From assembly GCF_027921845.1 (NCBI RefSeq), contig NZ_BSEN01000005.1:1-64000 (forward strand): a stretch of 64,000 nt of DNA, given 5' to 3'. Under the pieces are notes generated by a model. That model saw only the letters and a program-made list of their open reading frames with translations, was not told where the DNA came from and ran no database searches. The stretch is from Leifsonia poae. Lineage in GTDB: Bacteria; Actinomycetota; Actinomycetes; Actinomycetales; Microbacteriaceae. Positions 33,101 through 42,388 of the stretch are shown here, one piece after another. The position numbers and the translations under genes are program-made. How positions within the stretch are numbered: the stretch's first letter is position 1; every line of letters starts with the position of its first letter.

Positions 33101-34852
33101 TTACTTGACCTCGCTCGTCTCGGCGTCGACTGTGGGCGCATCCGGGGCGTCTTTGGCCGGGCCGATCCCGATCGGGATGCCCGCCTCGGGGTGGTTCAGG
33201 TCGAAGGCCGGGGACTCGCTGCGGATACGCGGGATCGACGTGAAGTTGTGGCGCGGCGGCGGGCAGCTCGTGGCCCACTCGAGCGAGCGGCCGTAGCCCC
33301 ACGGGTCGTTGACCGTGACCTTGGGCGCATTGCGCGCCGTGAGGTACACGTTCACGAAGAACGGGATCATCGAGATCGCCAGGATGCCGGCACCGATCGA
33401 CGACAGCTGGTTCATCCAGGTGAAGCCGTCAGTCGGCAGATAGGTCGCGTACCGTCGCGGCATGCCGATGACGCCGAGCCAGTGCTGCACCAGGAAGGTG
33501 GTGTGGAAGCCGATGAACAGCAGCCAGAAGTGCCACTTGCCGAGGCGGTCGTTCAGCATCTTGCCCGTCCACTTGGGCCACCAGAAGTAGAAGCCGGCGA
33601 ACATCGCGAACACGACGGTGCCGAACACGACGTAGTGGAAGTGGGCGACGACGAAGTACGTGTCGGACACGTGGAAGTCGAGCGGCGGCGACGCCAGGAT
33701 GACACCGGTCAGACCACCGAAGGTGAAGGTGATCAGGAAGCCGATCGACCAGAGCATCGGGGACTCGAACGAGAGCGAGCCTCGCCACATCGTTCCGATC
33801 CAGTTGAAGATCTTCACACCGGTCGGTACCGCGATGAGCATCGTCATGAGCGAGAACCAGGGCAGCAGCACCGAGCCGGTGACGTACATGTGGTGAGCCC
33901 ACACGGTCACGGACAGGGCGGCGATCGCGATCGTCGCGTAGATCAGCGTCTTGTATCCGAAGATCGGCTTGCGGCTGAACACCGGGAAGATCTCGGACAC
34001 GATGCCGAAGAACGGCAGCGCGATGATGTACACCTCCGGATGCCCGAAGAACCAGAACAGGTGCTGCCAGAGCAGCGCTCCACCGTTCGCGGGATCGTAG
34101 ATGTGGGCGTCGAACACGCGGTCGGCGGCGAGGGCGAACAGCGCGGCGGCGAGCACCGGGAAGGCCATCAGCACGAGGATCGAGGTGACGAGAGCGTTCC
34201 AGGTGAAGATCGGCATCCGGAACATGGTCATGCCGGGAGCGCGCATCGTGATGATGGTCGTGATGAAGTTGACGGCACCGAGGATCGTTCCGAAACCGGA
34301 GAGGCCGAGGCCGACGACCCAGAGGTTGCCTCCGATCCCTGGCGAGAACGTCGTACTCGAGAGCGGCGCGTACGCGAACCAGCCGAACGAGGCGGCACCC
34401 TGCGGGGTGAGGAAGCCGGCGACCGCGATCAGCGAGCCGAAGGAGTAGAACCAGTAGGCCAGCGCGTTCAGTCGCGGGAACGCGACGTCAGGCGCACCGA
34501 TCTGCAACGGCATGAGCACGTTCACGAACCCGGCGAACAGCGGCGTCGCGAACATCAGCAGCATGATCGTGCCGTGCATCGTGAACAGCTGGTTGTACTG
34601 CTCCTTGGTCTGCACCACCTGCAGTCCCGGCTCGAAGAGCTGGGCGCGGATGATGAGTGCCATCACACCGCCGATGAGGAAGTAGATGAACGACGAGATC
34701 AGGTACATGTACCCGATGGTCTTGTGGTCCGTCGACGTGATGTAGTTGACGAGGATGTTGCCCTTGCGCTCGATCGAGCTACCGCCGAGAGGCGCTGGCG
34801 CCTTCGGAGCGGAAGCGGTCGTCGACGTCGGGGCCGGTGCTGTAGTCGTCAT
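33101..34852 (-). CDS. ctaD: Cytochrome c oxidase subunit I
   Basis: The 583-residue catalytic subunit with 12 hydrophobic segments. The binuclear-centre histidines are seen in [22 protein letters not shown] (about 264-285; His, and the cross-linked His-Tyr pair HPEVY) and in WAHHMYVTG (about 315). The haem a and a3 ligands lie in [18 protein letters not shown] (about 92) and in [17 protein letters not shown] (about 394). The proton-channel segment [13 protein letters not shown] is present. The N-terminal 27 residues are Ala/Pro/Thr-rich. It reduces oxygen to water while pumping protons. AGGGC lies before the ATG, 11 nt after the ctaC stop. Confidence 0.97.
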   Translation of the reverse strand: MTTTAPAPTSTTASAPKAPAPLGGSSIERKGNILVNYITSTDHKTIGYMYLISSFIYFLIGGVMALIIRAQLFEPGLQVVQTKEQYNQLFTMHGTIMLLMFATPLFAGFVNVLMPLQIGAPDVAFPRLNALAYWFYSFGSLIAVAGFLTPQGAASFGWFAYAPLSSTTFSPGIGGNLWVVGLGLSGFGTILGAVNFITTIITMRAPGMTMFRMPIFTWNALVTSILVLMAFPVLAAALFALAADRVFDAHIYDPANGGALLWQHLFWFFGHPEVYIIALPFFGIVSEIFPVFSRKPIFGYKTLIYATIAIAALSVTVWAHHMYVTGSVLLPWFSLMTMLIAVPTGVKIFNWIGTMWRGSLSFESPMLWSIGFLITFTFGGLTGVILASPPLDFHVSDTYFVVAHFHYVVFGTVVFAMFAGFYFWWPKWTGKMLNDRLGKWHFWLLFIGFHTTFLVQHWLGVIGMPRRYATYLPTDGFTWMNQLSSIGAGILAISMIPFFVNVYLTARNAPKVTVNDPWGYGRSLEWATSCPPPRHNFTSIPRIRSESPAFDLNHPEAGIPIGIGPAKDAPDAPTVDAETSEVK

Positions 34853-34863
34853 TCGTGGCTGCC

Positions 34864-35751
34864 CTACTCGTTACCCTTGGGTGCGCCCGTACCGGGCAGA
34901 TTCTGATTGCGGTCGTACTCGGAACCGAGTTGACCCTCGAATCCCTGGTCGCGCAGGCTCTGGATGTGGTCGTCGTACGCCGACTGGGACACGATCTTCA
35001 CGTTGAAGAGCATCGCAGAGTGGTACTCGCCGCAGAGCTCGGCGCACTTTCCGACGAACGTGCCGGTGCGGCCCGTCGTGGAGAAGTACATGTAGTTGGT
35101 CTTGCCCGGGATGATGTCTTTCTTGTAGAGCATCGCGGGGACCCAGAAGGAGTGGATCACGTCGCGCGAGTCGAGCTGGATCGTGATCGTCTTGTTCTCC
35201 GGCAGGTACAGGGTGGGGATCTCGCCCTCCTGCACGGATCCGGGGGTGGCGCTCGCGTCGTCGGGCTGCGCCTGGATTCCCGGGTCGTAGACGTTGTCGG
35301 TGACGTAGTTGAAGTCCCACGCCCACTGCTTGGCGTAGACCTGGATCTTGAGGTCGGGGTCGGCGTACGGCTTCTCGATGGCGTTCTGGTCACGCGCCGT
35401 GAAGGCGAAGAAACCGAGCACCAGGATGAGCGGCACGATCGTGTAGAAGATCTCGATCGGCATGTTGTAGCGCAGCTGCACCGGGAGGCCGGTCTGGCCC
35501 GTGCGGCGGCGGTAGACGATGACCGCCCAGATGATGAGGCCCCAGACGATGACACCGACGACCAGCAGAACGATCCAGCTGGTGACCCACAGGCCGGAGA
35601 TGCGCTCGGTGTGGTTCGTGACGGGCTGCTCGCCCGCGACGAAGCCGGGCAGGAATCCGTTCAGCTGCGCCTGCGTGCACCCCGCAAGGACGATTGCGAG
35701 TGTCGCTGCGATCGGAATAGCAGCCCATCGGAGACGGCGATTGTGACGCAC
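34864..35751 (-). CDS. ctaC: Cytochrome c oxidase subunit II (lipoprotein)
   Basis: A 295-residue subunit carrying the CuA electron entry site. The N-terminus is a lipoprotein signal with lipobox LAGC (Cys about 25), then two membrane helices (about 53-76 and 100-119) and an extracytosolic cupredoxin domain. The CuA ligands are visible as [12 protein letters not shown] (about 236-247) plus the upstream His in [11 protein letters not shown] (about 198). The GTG start at 35751 has AAAGG upstream. It accepts electrons from QcrC in the supercomplex. It is the first gene of the ctaC-ctaD-ctaF operon. Confidence 0.96.
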   Translation of the reverse strand: MRHNRRLRWAAIPIAATLAIVLAGCTQAQLNGFLPGFVAGEQPVTNHTERISGLWVTSWIVLLVVGVIVWGLIIWAVIVYRRRTGQTGLPVQLRYNMPIEIFYTIVPLILVLGFFAFTARDQNAIEKPYADPDLKIQVYAKQWAWDFNYVTDNVYDPGIQAQPDDASATPGSVQEGEIPTLYLPENKTITIQLDSRDVIHSFWVPAMLYKKDIIPGKTNYMYFSTTGRTGTFVGKCAELCGEYHSAMLFNVKIVSQSAYDDHIQSLRDQGFEGQLGSEYDRNQNLPGTGAPKGNE

Positions 35752-35840
35752 CGGTGACCTTTCGAATGACTCATGGACAGTTCACATTCAACTGTATTTG
35801 ACCGTTACCACCCTACTCCGCCACACGCGCCGGAATGAAC

Positions 35841-35880
35841 AGAAAGGACCGCCCGAGTGGGCGGTCCTTTCTGGTTTTTT
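35841..35880. terminator. Strong hairpin between erpA and ctaC
   Basis: A perfect 14-bp stem (AGAAAGGACCGCCC with its complement) and a GAGT loop, followed on the plus strand by GGTTTTTT. The erpA transcript comes from the other side, where the hairpin is followed by GTTCATTCC, so the U-run faces the strand on which no gene ends. Confidence 0.8.
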
Positions 35881-35906
35881 GTGCTATATGACGCGGCGGA
35901 ACCGGC

Positions 35907-36263
35907 TCAGTGGAAGGAGTCTCCGCAGGCGCAGCTGCCCGTCGCGTTGGGGTTGTCGATGGTGAAACCCTGCTTCTGGATCGTGTCCTCGAAGTCGATG
36001 GTGGCGCCGTCGAGGTACGGCACGCTCATCTTGTCGACGATGACCTCGACGCCCTCGAAGTCGACCGTCGCGTCGCCGTCGAGCATGCGCTCGTCGAAGT
36101 ACAGCTGGTAGATCAGGCCGGAGCAGCCACCGGGCTGGACGGCGACGCGCAGACGCAGGTCGTCACGGCCCTCCTGCTCGAGCAGGCTCCTGACTTTGCC
36201 GGCTGCGGTGTCGGTCAGTCCGACCCCGTGGGCCTTGGTCGCGGTCAGCGTTGTGTCGGTCAT
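35907..36263 (-). CDS. erpA: Iron-sulfur cluster insertion protein, HesB/ErpA family
   Basis: A 118-residue A-type carrier that hands Fe-S clusters to target enzymes. The three conserved cysteines are present: one in AVQPGGCSGLIYQLYF (about 50) and two in TGSCACGDSF at the C-terminus (about 113 and 115). The ATG at 36263 has GAGGAG upstream. It lies between the M20 peptidase gene and the oxidase operon, all on the minus strand. Its position next to respiratory genes fits a role in maturing Fe-S proteins such as QcrA, but that is inference. Confidence 0.94.
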   Translation of the reverse strand: MTDTTLTATKAHGVGLTDTAAGKVRSLLEQEGRDDLRLRVAVQPGGCSGLIYQLYFDERMLDGDATVDFEGVEVIVDKMSVPYLDGATIDFEDTIQKQGFTIDNPNATGSCACGDSFH

Positions 36264-36312
36264 GGCACTCCTCACACGGATGCGGTAGGGACTTCGGTGG
36301 AAATCTGGGACG

Positions 36313-36318
36313 ATTCTA
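36313..36318 (-). promoter_or_regulatory. Possible -10 box of erpA
   Basis: Minus-strand TAGAAT about 50 nt upstream of the erpA ATG, leaving a short leader with the GAGGAG ribosome-binding site. Confidence 0.3.
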
Positions 36319-36345
36319 CGTCGGAAAACTTCGAACGCAGTGTGA

Positions 36346-37770
36346 TCATTCCGATCGTGCGTCGAGTCGCGCGAGCAGGAGGGCCTCAGCGAGGATCGCC
36401 CGCTTGAACACTCCGAGGTGCAGCGACTCGTTCGGGCTGTGCGCACGCGTGTCCGGGTCCTCGACGCCGGTCACCAGGATCTGCGCCTCCGGGAACTCCC
36501 GCACGAGGTCGGCGATGAACGGGATCGAGCCGCCGATGCCGGTCTCGACCGCCTGCTTGCCCCAGGCATCCGTCATGGCCCTCTTCGCCTCGGTGGCGGC
36601 CCACCCGGTGGTGTCGACGAGGAAGGGGTCGCCGGTGTCGACGTCGTCGATCGCGATGTGCGCGCCGAAGGGCGCGTTCGCCCGCAGGTGGCGCTCGAGC
36701 GCGGCGTACGCGTCGGTCGCGCGCTGGCCAGGGGCGATCCGCGCGCTGATGCGCACCGCGACGCTGGGCAGCAGGGTGTTCGACGCATTGGCGACGCTCG
36801 GGGCGTCGATGCCGGTGACGGTGATGGTCGGCTTCGACCACATCCGCGCCAGGATGGGGCCCGTGCCGATCGGCGTCACCCCGTCGAGCAGGGCGGCCTC
36901 CTCGCGGAACTGCTCCTCCGACAGAGCGGGCGGCTCGGTCGCGTCGTCGCGCTCGGTCAGACCGTCGACGGCCACCGACCCGTTCTCGTCGTGCAGGGTG
37001 GCGAGCAGCCGGACCATGGCGAGCATCGCATCCGGAGCCGCTCCTCCGTACATACCGGAGTGCGAAGCATGGGCGAGCGTGGAGACGGTCAGCCGGAAGG
37101 TCACGTTTCCGCGCAGCGAGACGGTGAGGGCCGGCGTCTCGGTGTCGACGTTGTCGGAGTCGGCCACGATGATGACGTCGGCCGCGAGCGCCTCCTTGTT
37201 CTGCTTGAGGAAGTTCGCGAAGGAGCGGGAGCCGAACTCCTCCTCCCCCTCGATGAAGACGGCGAGACCGAGATCGAAGTCCTCGCCGAGCCCGTCGACG
37301 AGGGCGCGAACGCTCGCCACGTGCGCCATCACGCCCGCCTTGTCGTCTGCGGCGCCGCGGCCGTACAGGCGGTCTCCGCGCACGGTCGGCTCGAACGGAG
37401 GCGTGTCCCAGTTCGCGTCGTCACCCTGAGGCTGCACGTCGTGGTGCGCGTAGAGGAGGACCGTCGGGCGGCCGTTCTTCGCGGCGCGGGTGGCGAGCAC
37501 GGCCGGCTGGCCCAGCTCGCCCCCATCGGCGATCGGCGCCTGCCGGATCGCGACGCTGTCGAACGCCCCTGTCGCCTCCAGGAGACCGGCGACGGCGGTG
37601 GCGCTGGCGGCGACATGCTTCGGATCGAAGGCCGACCACGAGACCGACGGGATGCGCACCAGCGTGGCGAGGTCGGCGATGGTCGACGGCATCCCCTGCT
37701 CGACGACGGAGCGCACGCGCTCCTCTGCTGCTGTGGGTTCGGTGGAGGGCGTCTGCTGATCGTTCGTCAT
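36346..37770 (-). CDS. M20 family dipeptidase/carboxypeptidase
   Basis: A 474-residue metallopeptidase of the M20 family that probably cleaves dipeptides. Metal-site motifs: LLYAHHDVQPQG (about 107-118; His, Asp), LYGRGAADDKAGVMAHV (about 134; bridging Asp), IEGEEEFGS (about 168; Glu pair, general base) and the second half-site in LHLGVFKRAI near the C-terminus (His about 454). The dimerisation domain lies about 215-380 (HSGMYGGAAPDA). No signal peptide, so it is cytoplasmic. A TAAGAT -10 box 7 nt before the ATG points to a leaderless mRNA. It is divergent from the DUF3043 gene. Confidence 0.88.
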   Translation of the reverse strand: MTNDQQTPSTEPTAAEERVRSVVEQGMPSTIADLATLVRIPSVSWSAFDPKHVAASATAVAGLLEATGAFDSVAIRQAPIADGGELGQPAVLATRAAKNGRPTVLLYAHHDVQPQGDDANWDTPPFEPTVRGDRLYGRGAADDKAGVMAHVASVRALVDGLGEDFDLGLAVFIEGEEEFGSRSFANFLKQNKEALAADVIIVADSDNVDTETPALTVSLRGNVTFRLTVSTLAHASHSGMYGGAAPDAMLAMVRLLATLHDENGSVAVDGLTERDDATEPPALSEEQFREEAALLDGVTPIGTGPILARMWSKPTITVTGIDAPSVANASNTLLPSVAVRISARIAPGQRATDAYAALERHLRANAPFGAHIAIDDVDTGDPFLVDTTGWAATEAKRAMTDAWGKQAVETGIGGSIPFIADLVREFPEAQILVTGVEDPDTRAHSPNESLHLGVFKRAILAEALLLARLDARSE

Positions 37771-37777
37771 GACGGTA

Positions 37778-37783
37778 ATCTTA
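37778..37783 (-). promoter_or_regulatory. -10 box of the M20 peptidase gene, leaderless type
   Basis: Minus-strand TAAGAT, 7 nt (TACCGTC), then the ATG at 37770. Confidence 0.5.
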
Positions 37784-37811
37784 AGTGGACCCCACAATCG
37801 AAGGCTGACCG

Positions 37812-38408
37812 TTGGCAAAACGACAGAACGACCACGTGACCGAGGCTGCACAGCCCATCGCGGAGACCCCAGAAGAGACGGCAGAGCGCCTGCGCCAGGG
37901 CAAGGGCGCCCCGACGCCGACCCGCCGCGAGCAGGAGGCGGCCCGCAAGCGCCCCCTCGTGCCGGAGGACCGCAAGGAAGCGGCCAGGATGGCCCGCGCC
38001 AAGACCTCCGAGGCCCGCGAGAAGGCCCGCGTCGGCATGGCCGCCGGTGACGACCGCTACCTCACGGCGCGCGACCGCGGACCGCAGCGGCGTTTCGTGC
38101 GCGACTACGTCGACGCGCGCTTCAACATCGGCGAGTTCCTCATCCCCGTGATGCTGCTCGTGATCGTGCTCTCGTTCCTGCCCGGATACTTCCAGGTCTA
38201 CGGCCTGCTCGCGCTCTGGGCGTTCTTCGCCATCGCGGTGATCGACTGCATCGTGCTCGGCTTCGTCGTGCGCCGTCGCCTCACCGCCAAGTTCGGCGAG
38301 TCCAAGGTCGAGAAGGGTGTGCGGTGGTACGCCGCCATGCGCGCCCTGCAGCTCCGCGTCATCCGCCTGCCCAAGCCGCAGGTCAAGCGCGGCCAGTTCC
38401 CCAGCTGA
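37812..38408 (+). CDS. DUF3043 family membrane protein
   Basis: A 198-residue actinobacterial protein of unknown function. The first 100 residues are highly charged and Arg/Lys/Glu-rich (RREQEAARKRPLVPEDRKEAARMARAK). Two membrane segments follow (about 112-128 and 132-156), then a basic tail. The motif RGPQRRFVRDYVDARFNIGEF just before the membrane is typical of DUF3043. I chose TTG at 37812, with AAGG 8 nt upstream; a GTG at 37836 is the alternative. A possible -10 (CACAAT) lies at 37792-37797. The RNase HI fusion gene follows 2 nt after its stop. Confidence 0.83.
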   Translation: MAKRQNDHVTEAAQPIAETPEETAERLRQGKGAPTPTRREQEAARKRPLVPEDRKEAARMARAKTSEAREKARVGMAAGDDRYLTARDRGPQRRFVRDYVDARFNIGEFLIPVMLLVIVLSFLPGYFQVYGLLALWAFFAIAVIDCIVLGFVVRRRLTAKFGESKVEKGVRWYAAMRALQLRVIRLPKPQVKRGQFPS

Positions 38409-38410
38409 CC

Positions 38411-39358
38411 GTGACGATCGTCGCAGCGGCCGACGGCTCCGCTCTGGGCAATCCCGGCCCCGCCGGATGGGCGTGGTACGTCGACGATGAGCGCTGGGCG
38501 GCCGGAGGCTGGCCGCACGGCACCAACAACCAGGGCGAGCTGATGGCTGTCGTCGACCTGCTCGAGTCGACGGCGCACCTCGACGAAGACCTCCGCATCC
38601 TCTGCGACAGCCAGTACGTGATCAACGCGGTCACCAAGTGGATGCCCGGCTGGAAGCGCAAGGGCTGGCGCAAGGCCGACGGTGCCCCCGTGCTCAACCG
38701 GGAGCTCCTCGAGCGCCTCGATCGCGCGACTCAGGGGCGTCGCTACACCTTCGAATGGGTCAAGGGCCACGCCGGTCACGAGCTCAACGAGGCCGCCGAC
38801 GTGCGTGCGCGGGGCGTCGCCACTGCCTATCAGAACGGCGACCCCATCCCGATCGGACCGGGGTGGCCCGACGGCCGCACCCGTGCCGACGGACTGACCG
38901 GCGAGGTCCTCGAGCCTGCCGTGGTCCCGGCATCCGGATCGGACGCCGGCACGGCAGCGGTCGCACAGACCGTCGAACTCGATCTCTTCGGCGACGATCT
39001 CGTCACCGACGAGTCCGATACCGACGTGGTCGCGCGGCTCGAGCGCGAACTGCTCGACCCGGCCGTGCGCGCCGACTCGTCGCGGGTCGCCGCCCTGTTG
39101 CATCCGGACTTCGAGGAGATCGGCCGCTCCGGGCGCCTCTGGGGACGCGATGCGACGGTGCAGGCTCTGGCGGCCGAGGACTCGGAGGCCGTCGACTTCT
39201 TCGAGCTCCTCGGCACCGAACGCCTCACCTCCGAGACGATCCTGCTGACCGCGCGCACCGCCGACTCGCGGGGAAGCACGCTGCGCAGCTCGCTCTGGAT
39301 GCGTGCCAACAGCCGGTGGCGCCTGCGCTTCCACCAGGGGACGCCGGAAGCCGAATAG
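38411..39358 (+). CDS. Ribonuclease HI fused to an NTF2-like/DUF4440 domain
   Basis: A 315-residue protein. Residues 1-145 are RNase HI, which cuts RNA in RNA-DNA hybrids. The catalytic residues are in place: Asp in AADGSALGNPGPAGW (about 8), Glu in NNQGELMAVV (about 44), Asp in LCDSQYVINAV (about 66) and Asp in HELNEAADVRARG (about 133). After a linker, residues about 200-315 resemble the DUF4440 class of NTF2-like folds (ARLERELLDPAVRADSSRVAALLHPDFEEIGRSGRLWGRD ... MRANSRWRLRFHQG). The role of that part is unknown. The GTG start lies 2 nt after the DUF3043 gene, so the two are co-transcribed. Confidence 0.85.
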   Translation: MTIVAAADGSALGNPGPAGWAWYVDDERWAAGGWPHGTNNQGELMAVVDLLESTAHLDEDLRILCDSQYVINAVTKWMPGWKRKGWRKADGAPVLNRELLERLDRATQGRRYTFEWVKGHAGHELNEAADVRARGVATAYQNGDPIPIGPGWPDGRTRADGLTGEVLEPAVVPASGSDAGTAAVAQTVELDLFGDDLVTDESDTDVVARLERELLDPAVRADSSRVAALLHPDFEEIGRSGRLWGRDATVQALAAEDSEAVDFFELLGTERLTSETILLTARTADSRGSTLRSSLWMRANSRWRLRFHQGTPEAE

Positions 39359-39382
39359 CGAGCCGCCGCGGCAGCGCCGCGA

Positions 39383-39418
39383 CAGCGCCCAGGGTCGTGG
39401 CAGCGCCCAGCGTCGCGT
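39383..39418. repeat. Two imperfect 18-bp direct repeats before the pyrD stop
   Basis: CAGCGCCCAGGGTCGTGG and CAGCGCCCAGCGTCGCGT (15 of 18 bases identical), with partial copies on both sides. The block lies between convergent genes and is probably a small tandem duplication. Confidence 0.5.
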
Positions 39419-40443
39419 CAGCGCGCCGAGACGAGCCCGCGGTTGATCTGGCGCGCCCAGAGCGGGCCGCGGTAGAGGAACGCCGTGTAGCCCTGCACCA
39501 GGGTGGCTCCCGCATCCAGCCGCGCCTGCACGTCGGCGGCGGTCTCGACCCCGCCGACGGAGATCACGCAGAGGTCGGCCGGCACCTGCGACCGGATGAG
39601 CCGCAGAACCTCCAGCGACCGGGCCGCGAGCGGGGCGCCGGAGAGACCGCCGGCGCCGGCCGCAGCGACGACGGCCTGATCGGTGCTCAATCCCTCGCGC
39701 GAGATCGTCGTGTTGGTCGCGATGATGCCGGCGAGGTCGAGTTCGACGACGAGCTCGGCGATCTTCTGCACCTGGTCGTCGGTGAGATCGGGCGCGATCT
39801 TCACCAGCAGCGGAACCGGCCCGGCGACCCCCTTCACCGCGGTGAGCAGCGGGGCGAGCAGGTCGAGCTCCTGAAGGCCGCGGAGACCCGGCGTGTTCGG
39901 CGAGCTCACGTTGACGACCAGGTAGTCGGCGAACGGCGCGAGCACGCGCGCGCTCGCCAGGTAGTCGTCGGTCGCGTCGTCGACGGCCACCACGCGGCTC
40001 TTGCCGATGTTGACGCCGAGCACGGGGCGATGGGTCTTCGCCGACACGCGAGCGAGCCGGCCGGCCGCCAGACGCGCGCCGTGGTTGTTGAAGCCCATCC
40101 GGTTGATGACGGCACGATCCGGGATCAGGCGGAACAGTCGCGGCTTGTCGTTGCCCGGCTGAGCGATCGCGGTGAGGGTTCCGACCTCCACATGGCCGAA
40201 TCCGAGCTGGCCGAGGCCGATCACCGCTTCGCCGTCTTTGTCGAAACCGGCCGCGACGCCGAACGGCGAATCGAAGCGCAGGCCGAGCGCGTCGACCGCG
40301 AGCGACGGGTCAGGACGCGTGAAACGTCGGACGAGCCGCCCCAATCCGAGGATCGGGAGCGCCTTGATCACGACGAACGCGAGATGGTGCGCGCGCTCCG
40401 GGTCGAGCTTCGACAGGACGAGGGTGAAGAGTGTGCGATACAT
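39418..40443 (-). CDS. pyrD: Dihydroorotate dehydrogenase (quinone)
   Basis: A 341-residue class 2 enzyme that oxidises dihydroorotate to orotate and passes electrons to membrane quinone in pyrimidine synthesis. The N-terminal helical membrane-associating part (1-40) is followed by the FMN barrel: FGVAAGFDKDGEAVIGLGQLGFGHVEVGTLT (about 61-91), NRMGFNNHGA (about 115), the catalytic Ser region LVVNVSSPNTPGLRGLQ (about 176-192), LLVKIAPDLTD (about 219) and TNTTISREGL (about 248). A TAATGT box lies 9 nt before the ATG, so the mRNA probably has almost no leader. Confidence 0.96.
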   Translation of the reverse strand: MYRTLFTLVLSKLDPERAHHLAFVVIKALPILGLGRLVRRFTRPDPSLAVDALGLRFDSPFGVAAGFDKDGEAVIGLGQLGFGHVEVGTLTAIAQPGNDKPRLFRLIPDRAVINRMGFNNHGARLAAGRLARVSAKTHRPVLGVNIGKSRVVAVDDATDDYLASARVLAPFADYLVVNVSSPNTPGLRGLQELDLLAPLLTAVKGVAGPVPLLVKIAPDLTDDQVQKIAELVVELDLAGIIATNTTISREGLSTDQAVVAAAGAGGLSGAPLAARSLEVLRLIRSQVPADLCVISVGGVETAADVQARLDAGATLVQGYTAFLYRGPLWARQINRGLVSAR

Positions 40444-40495
40444 GCCGGTGCAACATTACCGGCACGGCCGGGCCGATGACGGCCTCAGGCAGGTC

Positions 40496-40969
40496 TCATG
40501 CCTGCGCGTCGACCGGTTCTCCGTGGTGCTCGACCCGCAACTGCTGGATGGCCTCTTCGAAGTCATCGAGCGAGTCGAAGCCCTGGTAGACGCTCGCGAA
40601 GCGGAGGAAGGCCACTTCGTCGAGGTCGCGCAACGGAGGCAGGATCGCCAGGCCGATGTCGTTCGCCTCGATCTGCGATGCACCCGTCGACCGGATGGTC
40701 TCCTCCACCTTCTGCGCCAGCACGGCGAGGTCGGAGTCCGTCACCGGACGGCCCTGGCAGGCCTTGCGCACGCCCAGCACGATCTTCTCGCGGCTGAACG
40801 GCTCCGCCACGCCGCTGCGCTTGATCACGCTGAGGCTGGCGGTCTCGGTGGTGCTGAAGCGGCGACCGCACTCGGGGCACTGGCGCCGACGCCGGATCGA
40901 GAGTCCGTCGTCGCTCGTGCGCGAGTCGATGACACGGGAATCCGGGTGGCGGCAGAAGGGGCAGAACAT
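40496..40969 (-). CDS. nrdR: Transcriptional repressor NrdR
   Basis: A 157-residue repressor of ribonucleotide reductase genes. The N-terminal zinc ribbon has MFCPFC (3-6) and CPECGRRF (31-38), and the ATP-cone domain spans about 46-136 ([24 protein letters not shown]), sensing ATP/dATP. The length is standard. No nrd genes are in the window, so its targets lie elsewhere. A TAGAAT -10 box lies 9 nt before the ATG. It lies downstream of hisD on the same strand, after 48 nt. Confidence 0.96.
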   Translation of the reverse strand: MFCPFCRHPDSRVIDSRTSDDGLSIRRRRQCPECGRRFSTTETASLSVIKRSGVAEPFSREKIVLGVRKACQGRPVTDSDLAVLAQKVEETIRSTGASQIEANDIGLAILPPLRDLDEVAFLRFASVYQGFDSLDDFEEAIQQLRVEHHGEPVDAQA

Positions 40970-41017
40970 GGTGCGTTCATTCTATCGGGTTCGCGCGCCC
41001 CGTCCGGGGGAGGCGGT

Positions 41018-42325
41018 TCAGTGCGGGAAGCGCGCCGTCACGGCCTCACCGTGCGCCGGCAGGTCTTCCGCCGTCGACAGGGCGACGATCCGCTCAGCGA
41101 CCTCGCCGAGCGCCGCCCGGTCGTAGCGGATGACCTGCTGGGGGCGCAGGAATGAGTACGCGCCGAGGCCGGGCGAGAAACGCGCCTGACCGCCCGTCGG
41201 CAGCACGTGGTTCGAGCCCGCGAGATAGTCGCCGAGACTCACGGGAGAGTGCGGGCCGATAAAGATGGCGCCGGCGTTCTGGATGTGCGCCAGCACGGCA
41301 TCCGGATCGGCGGTCTGCAGTTCGAGGTGCTCGGGACCGTAGGCGTTGCTGAACGCGGCGGCCGCAGGGAGGTCGTCGACCAGCACGATCGCGGACTGCT
41401 GGCCCGCCAGCGCCGTGCGCACCCGCTCGGCGTGCTTGGTGGCTCCGGCGAGCCGATCCAGCTCTGCGGTGACGCGCGCCGCGAGCTCGGGGCTGTCGGT
41501 GACGAGCAGGGAGGCGGCGGCCTCATCGTGTTCCGCCTGGCTCACCAGGTCGGCGGCGACGTATCCCGCGTCCGCCGCGGCGTCGGCGATGACCAGGATC
41601 TCCGTGGTACCGGCCTCCGAGTCGATCCCGGCCTGACCACGCACGACGCGCTTCGCGGCGGCGACGTAGATGTTGCCCGGCCCGGTGATCACCTGCACCG
41701 GCTCGAGGCCGATGTCATCGACGCCCCAGGCGAGCGCGCCGATCGCGCCGGCACCGCCCATGGCGTAGACCTCGTCGATCCCGAGCAGCCCTGCGGCGCC
41801 CAGGATGACGGGGTGCACCGCTCCCCCGAACGCGCGCTGCGGCGGGCTCGCGAGGGCGACGGATGCGACCCCTGCCACCTGCGCCGGCACCGCGTTCATC
41901 ACGACGCTCGAGGGGTACACGGCCTTGCCGCCCGGCACGTACAGGCCGGCCCGCTCGACCGGCTGCCAGCGCTGCACGATCGTCGCTCCGGGACCGATGC
42001 GGGTCTCGGCGGCGGGAGGCACCTGCGCAGCGGTCGCCTCACGGACGCGGACGATGGCTTCTTCTAGGGCCGCGCGCACCTCGGCGGGAAGGTTCTCGAC
42101 GGCGGCCGCGATCTCGGCCGCCGGCACCCGCACGCTCGCCGGAGCGCCGCCGTCGAATTGTTCGGCCTGCTCGGCCAGCGCCTGCGCGCCCCGTTCCCGC
42201 ACATCGTCGATCAGCCGACGGGCGACGGTCACGGCCGCCTCGACGTCCACGACGGGTCGCGGCACCAGACGGGCGAAGGCGGCGCGGGTAGGCTGGATTC
42301 CGCGGAGATCAATGGTCTGCATCAT
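41018..42325 (-). CDS. hisD: Histidinol dehydrogenase
   Basis: Catalyses the last two steps of histidine synthesis, oxidising histidinol to histidine with zinc and NAD. The protein is 435 residues. Motifs: ERAGLYVPGGKAVYPSSVVMNAVPAQVAGV (about 123-152), AMGGAGAIGALAWG (about 188), VITGPGNIYVAAAKRVV (about 212), AGIDSEAGTTEILVIAD (about 232) and SQAEHDEAAASLLVT (about 261, zinc ligands). Zinc-site and catalytic His residues in YGPEHLEL and GPHSPVSLGDYLAGSNHVLPT follow. A TAGGCT box lies 9 nt before the first ATG. It stands apart from other his genes here. Confidence 0.96.
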   Translation of the reverse strand: MMQTIDLRGIQPTRAAFARLVPRPVVDVEAAVTVARRLIDDVRERGAQALAEQAEQFDGGAPASVRVPAAEIAAAVENLPAEVRAALEEAIVRVREATAAQVPPAAETRIGPGATIVQRWQPVERAGLYVPGGKAVYPSSVVMNAVPAQVAGVASVALASPPQRAFGGAVHPVILGAAGLLGIDEVYAMGGAGAIGALAWGVDDIGLEPVQVITGPGNIYVAAAKRVVRGQAGIDSEAGTTEILVIADAAADAGYVAADLVSQAEHDEAAASLLVTDSPELAARVTAELDRLAGATKHAERVRTALAGQQSAIVLVDDLPAAAAFSNAYGPEHLELQTADPDAVLAHIQNAGAIFIGPHSPVSLGDYLAGSNHVLPTGGQARFSPGLGAYSFLRPQQVIRYDRAALGEVAERIVALSTAEDLPAHGEAVTARFPH

Positions 42326-42388
42326 GGCCCGACCAGCCTAACCGCAACCAGGAATACCCAGGAGCCAGCATTTGCTTGATGCATACGT

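Noticed and set aside
32639-34906. 755-codon plus-strand open frame opposite ctaF and ctaD
   Set aside because: It is the complement of conserved oxidase genes, with an Arg/Glu/His/Asp-rich composition and no recognisable domain.
39361-39422. Attachment site or recombination hotspot suggested by 18-bp direct repeats
   Set aside because: The repeats are adjacent and imperfect, no integrase or tRNA is nearby, and a small tandem duplication is sufficient.
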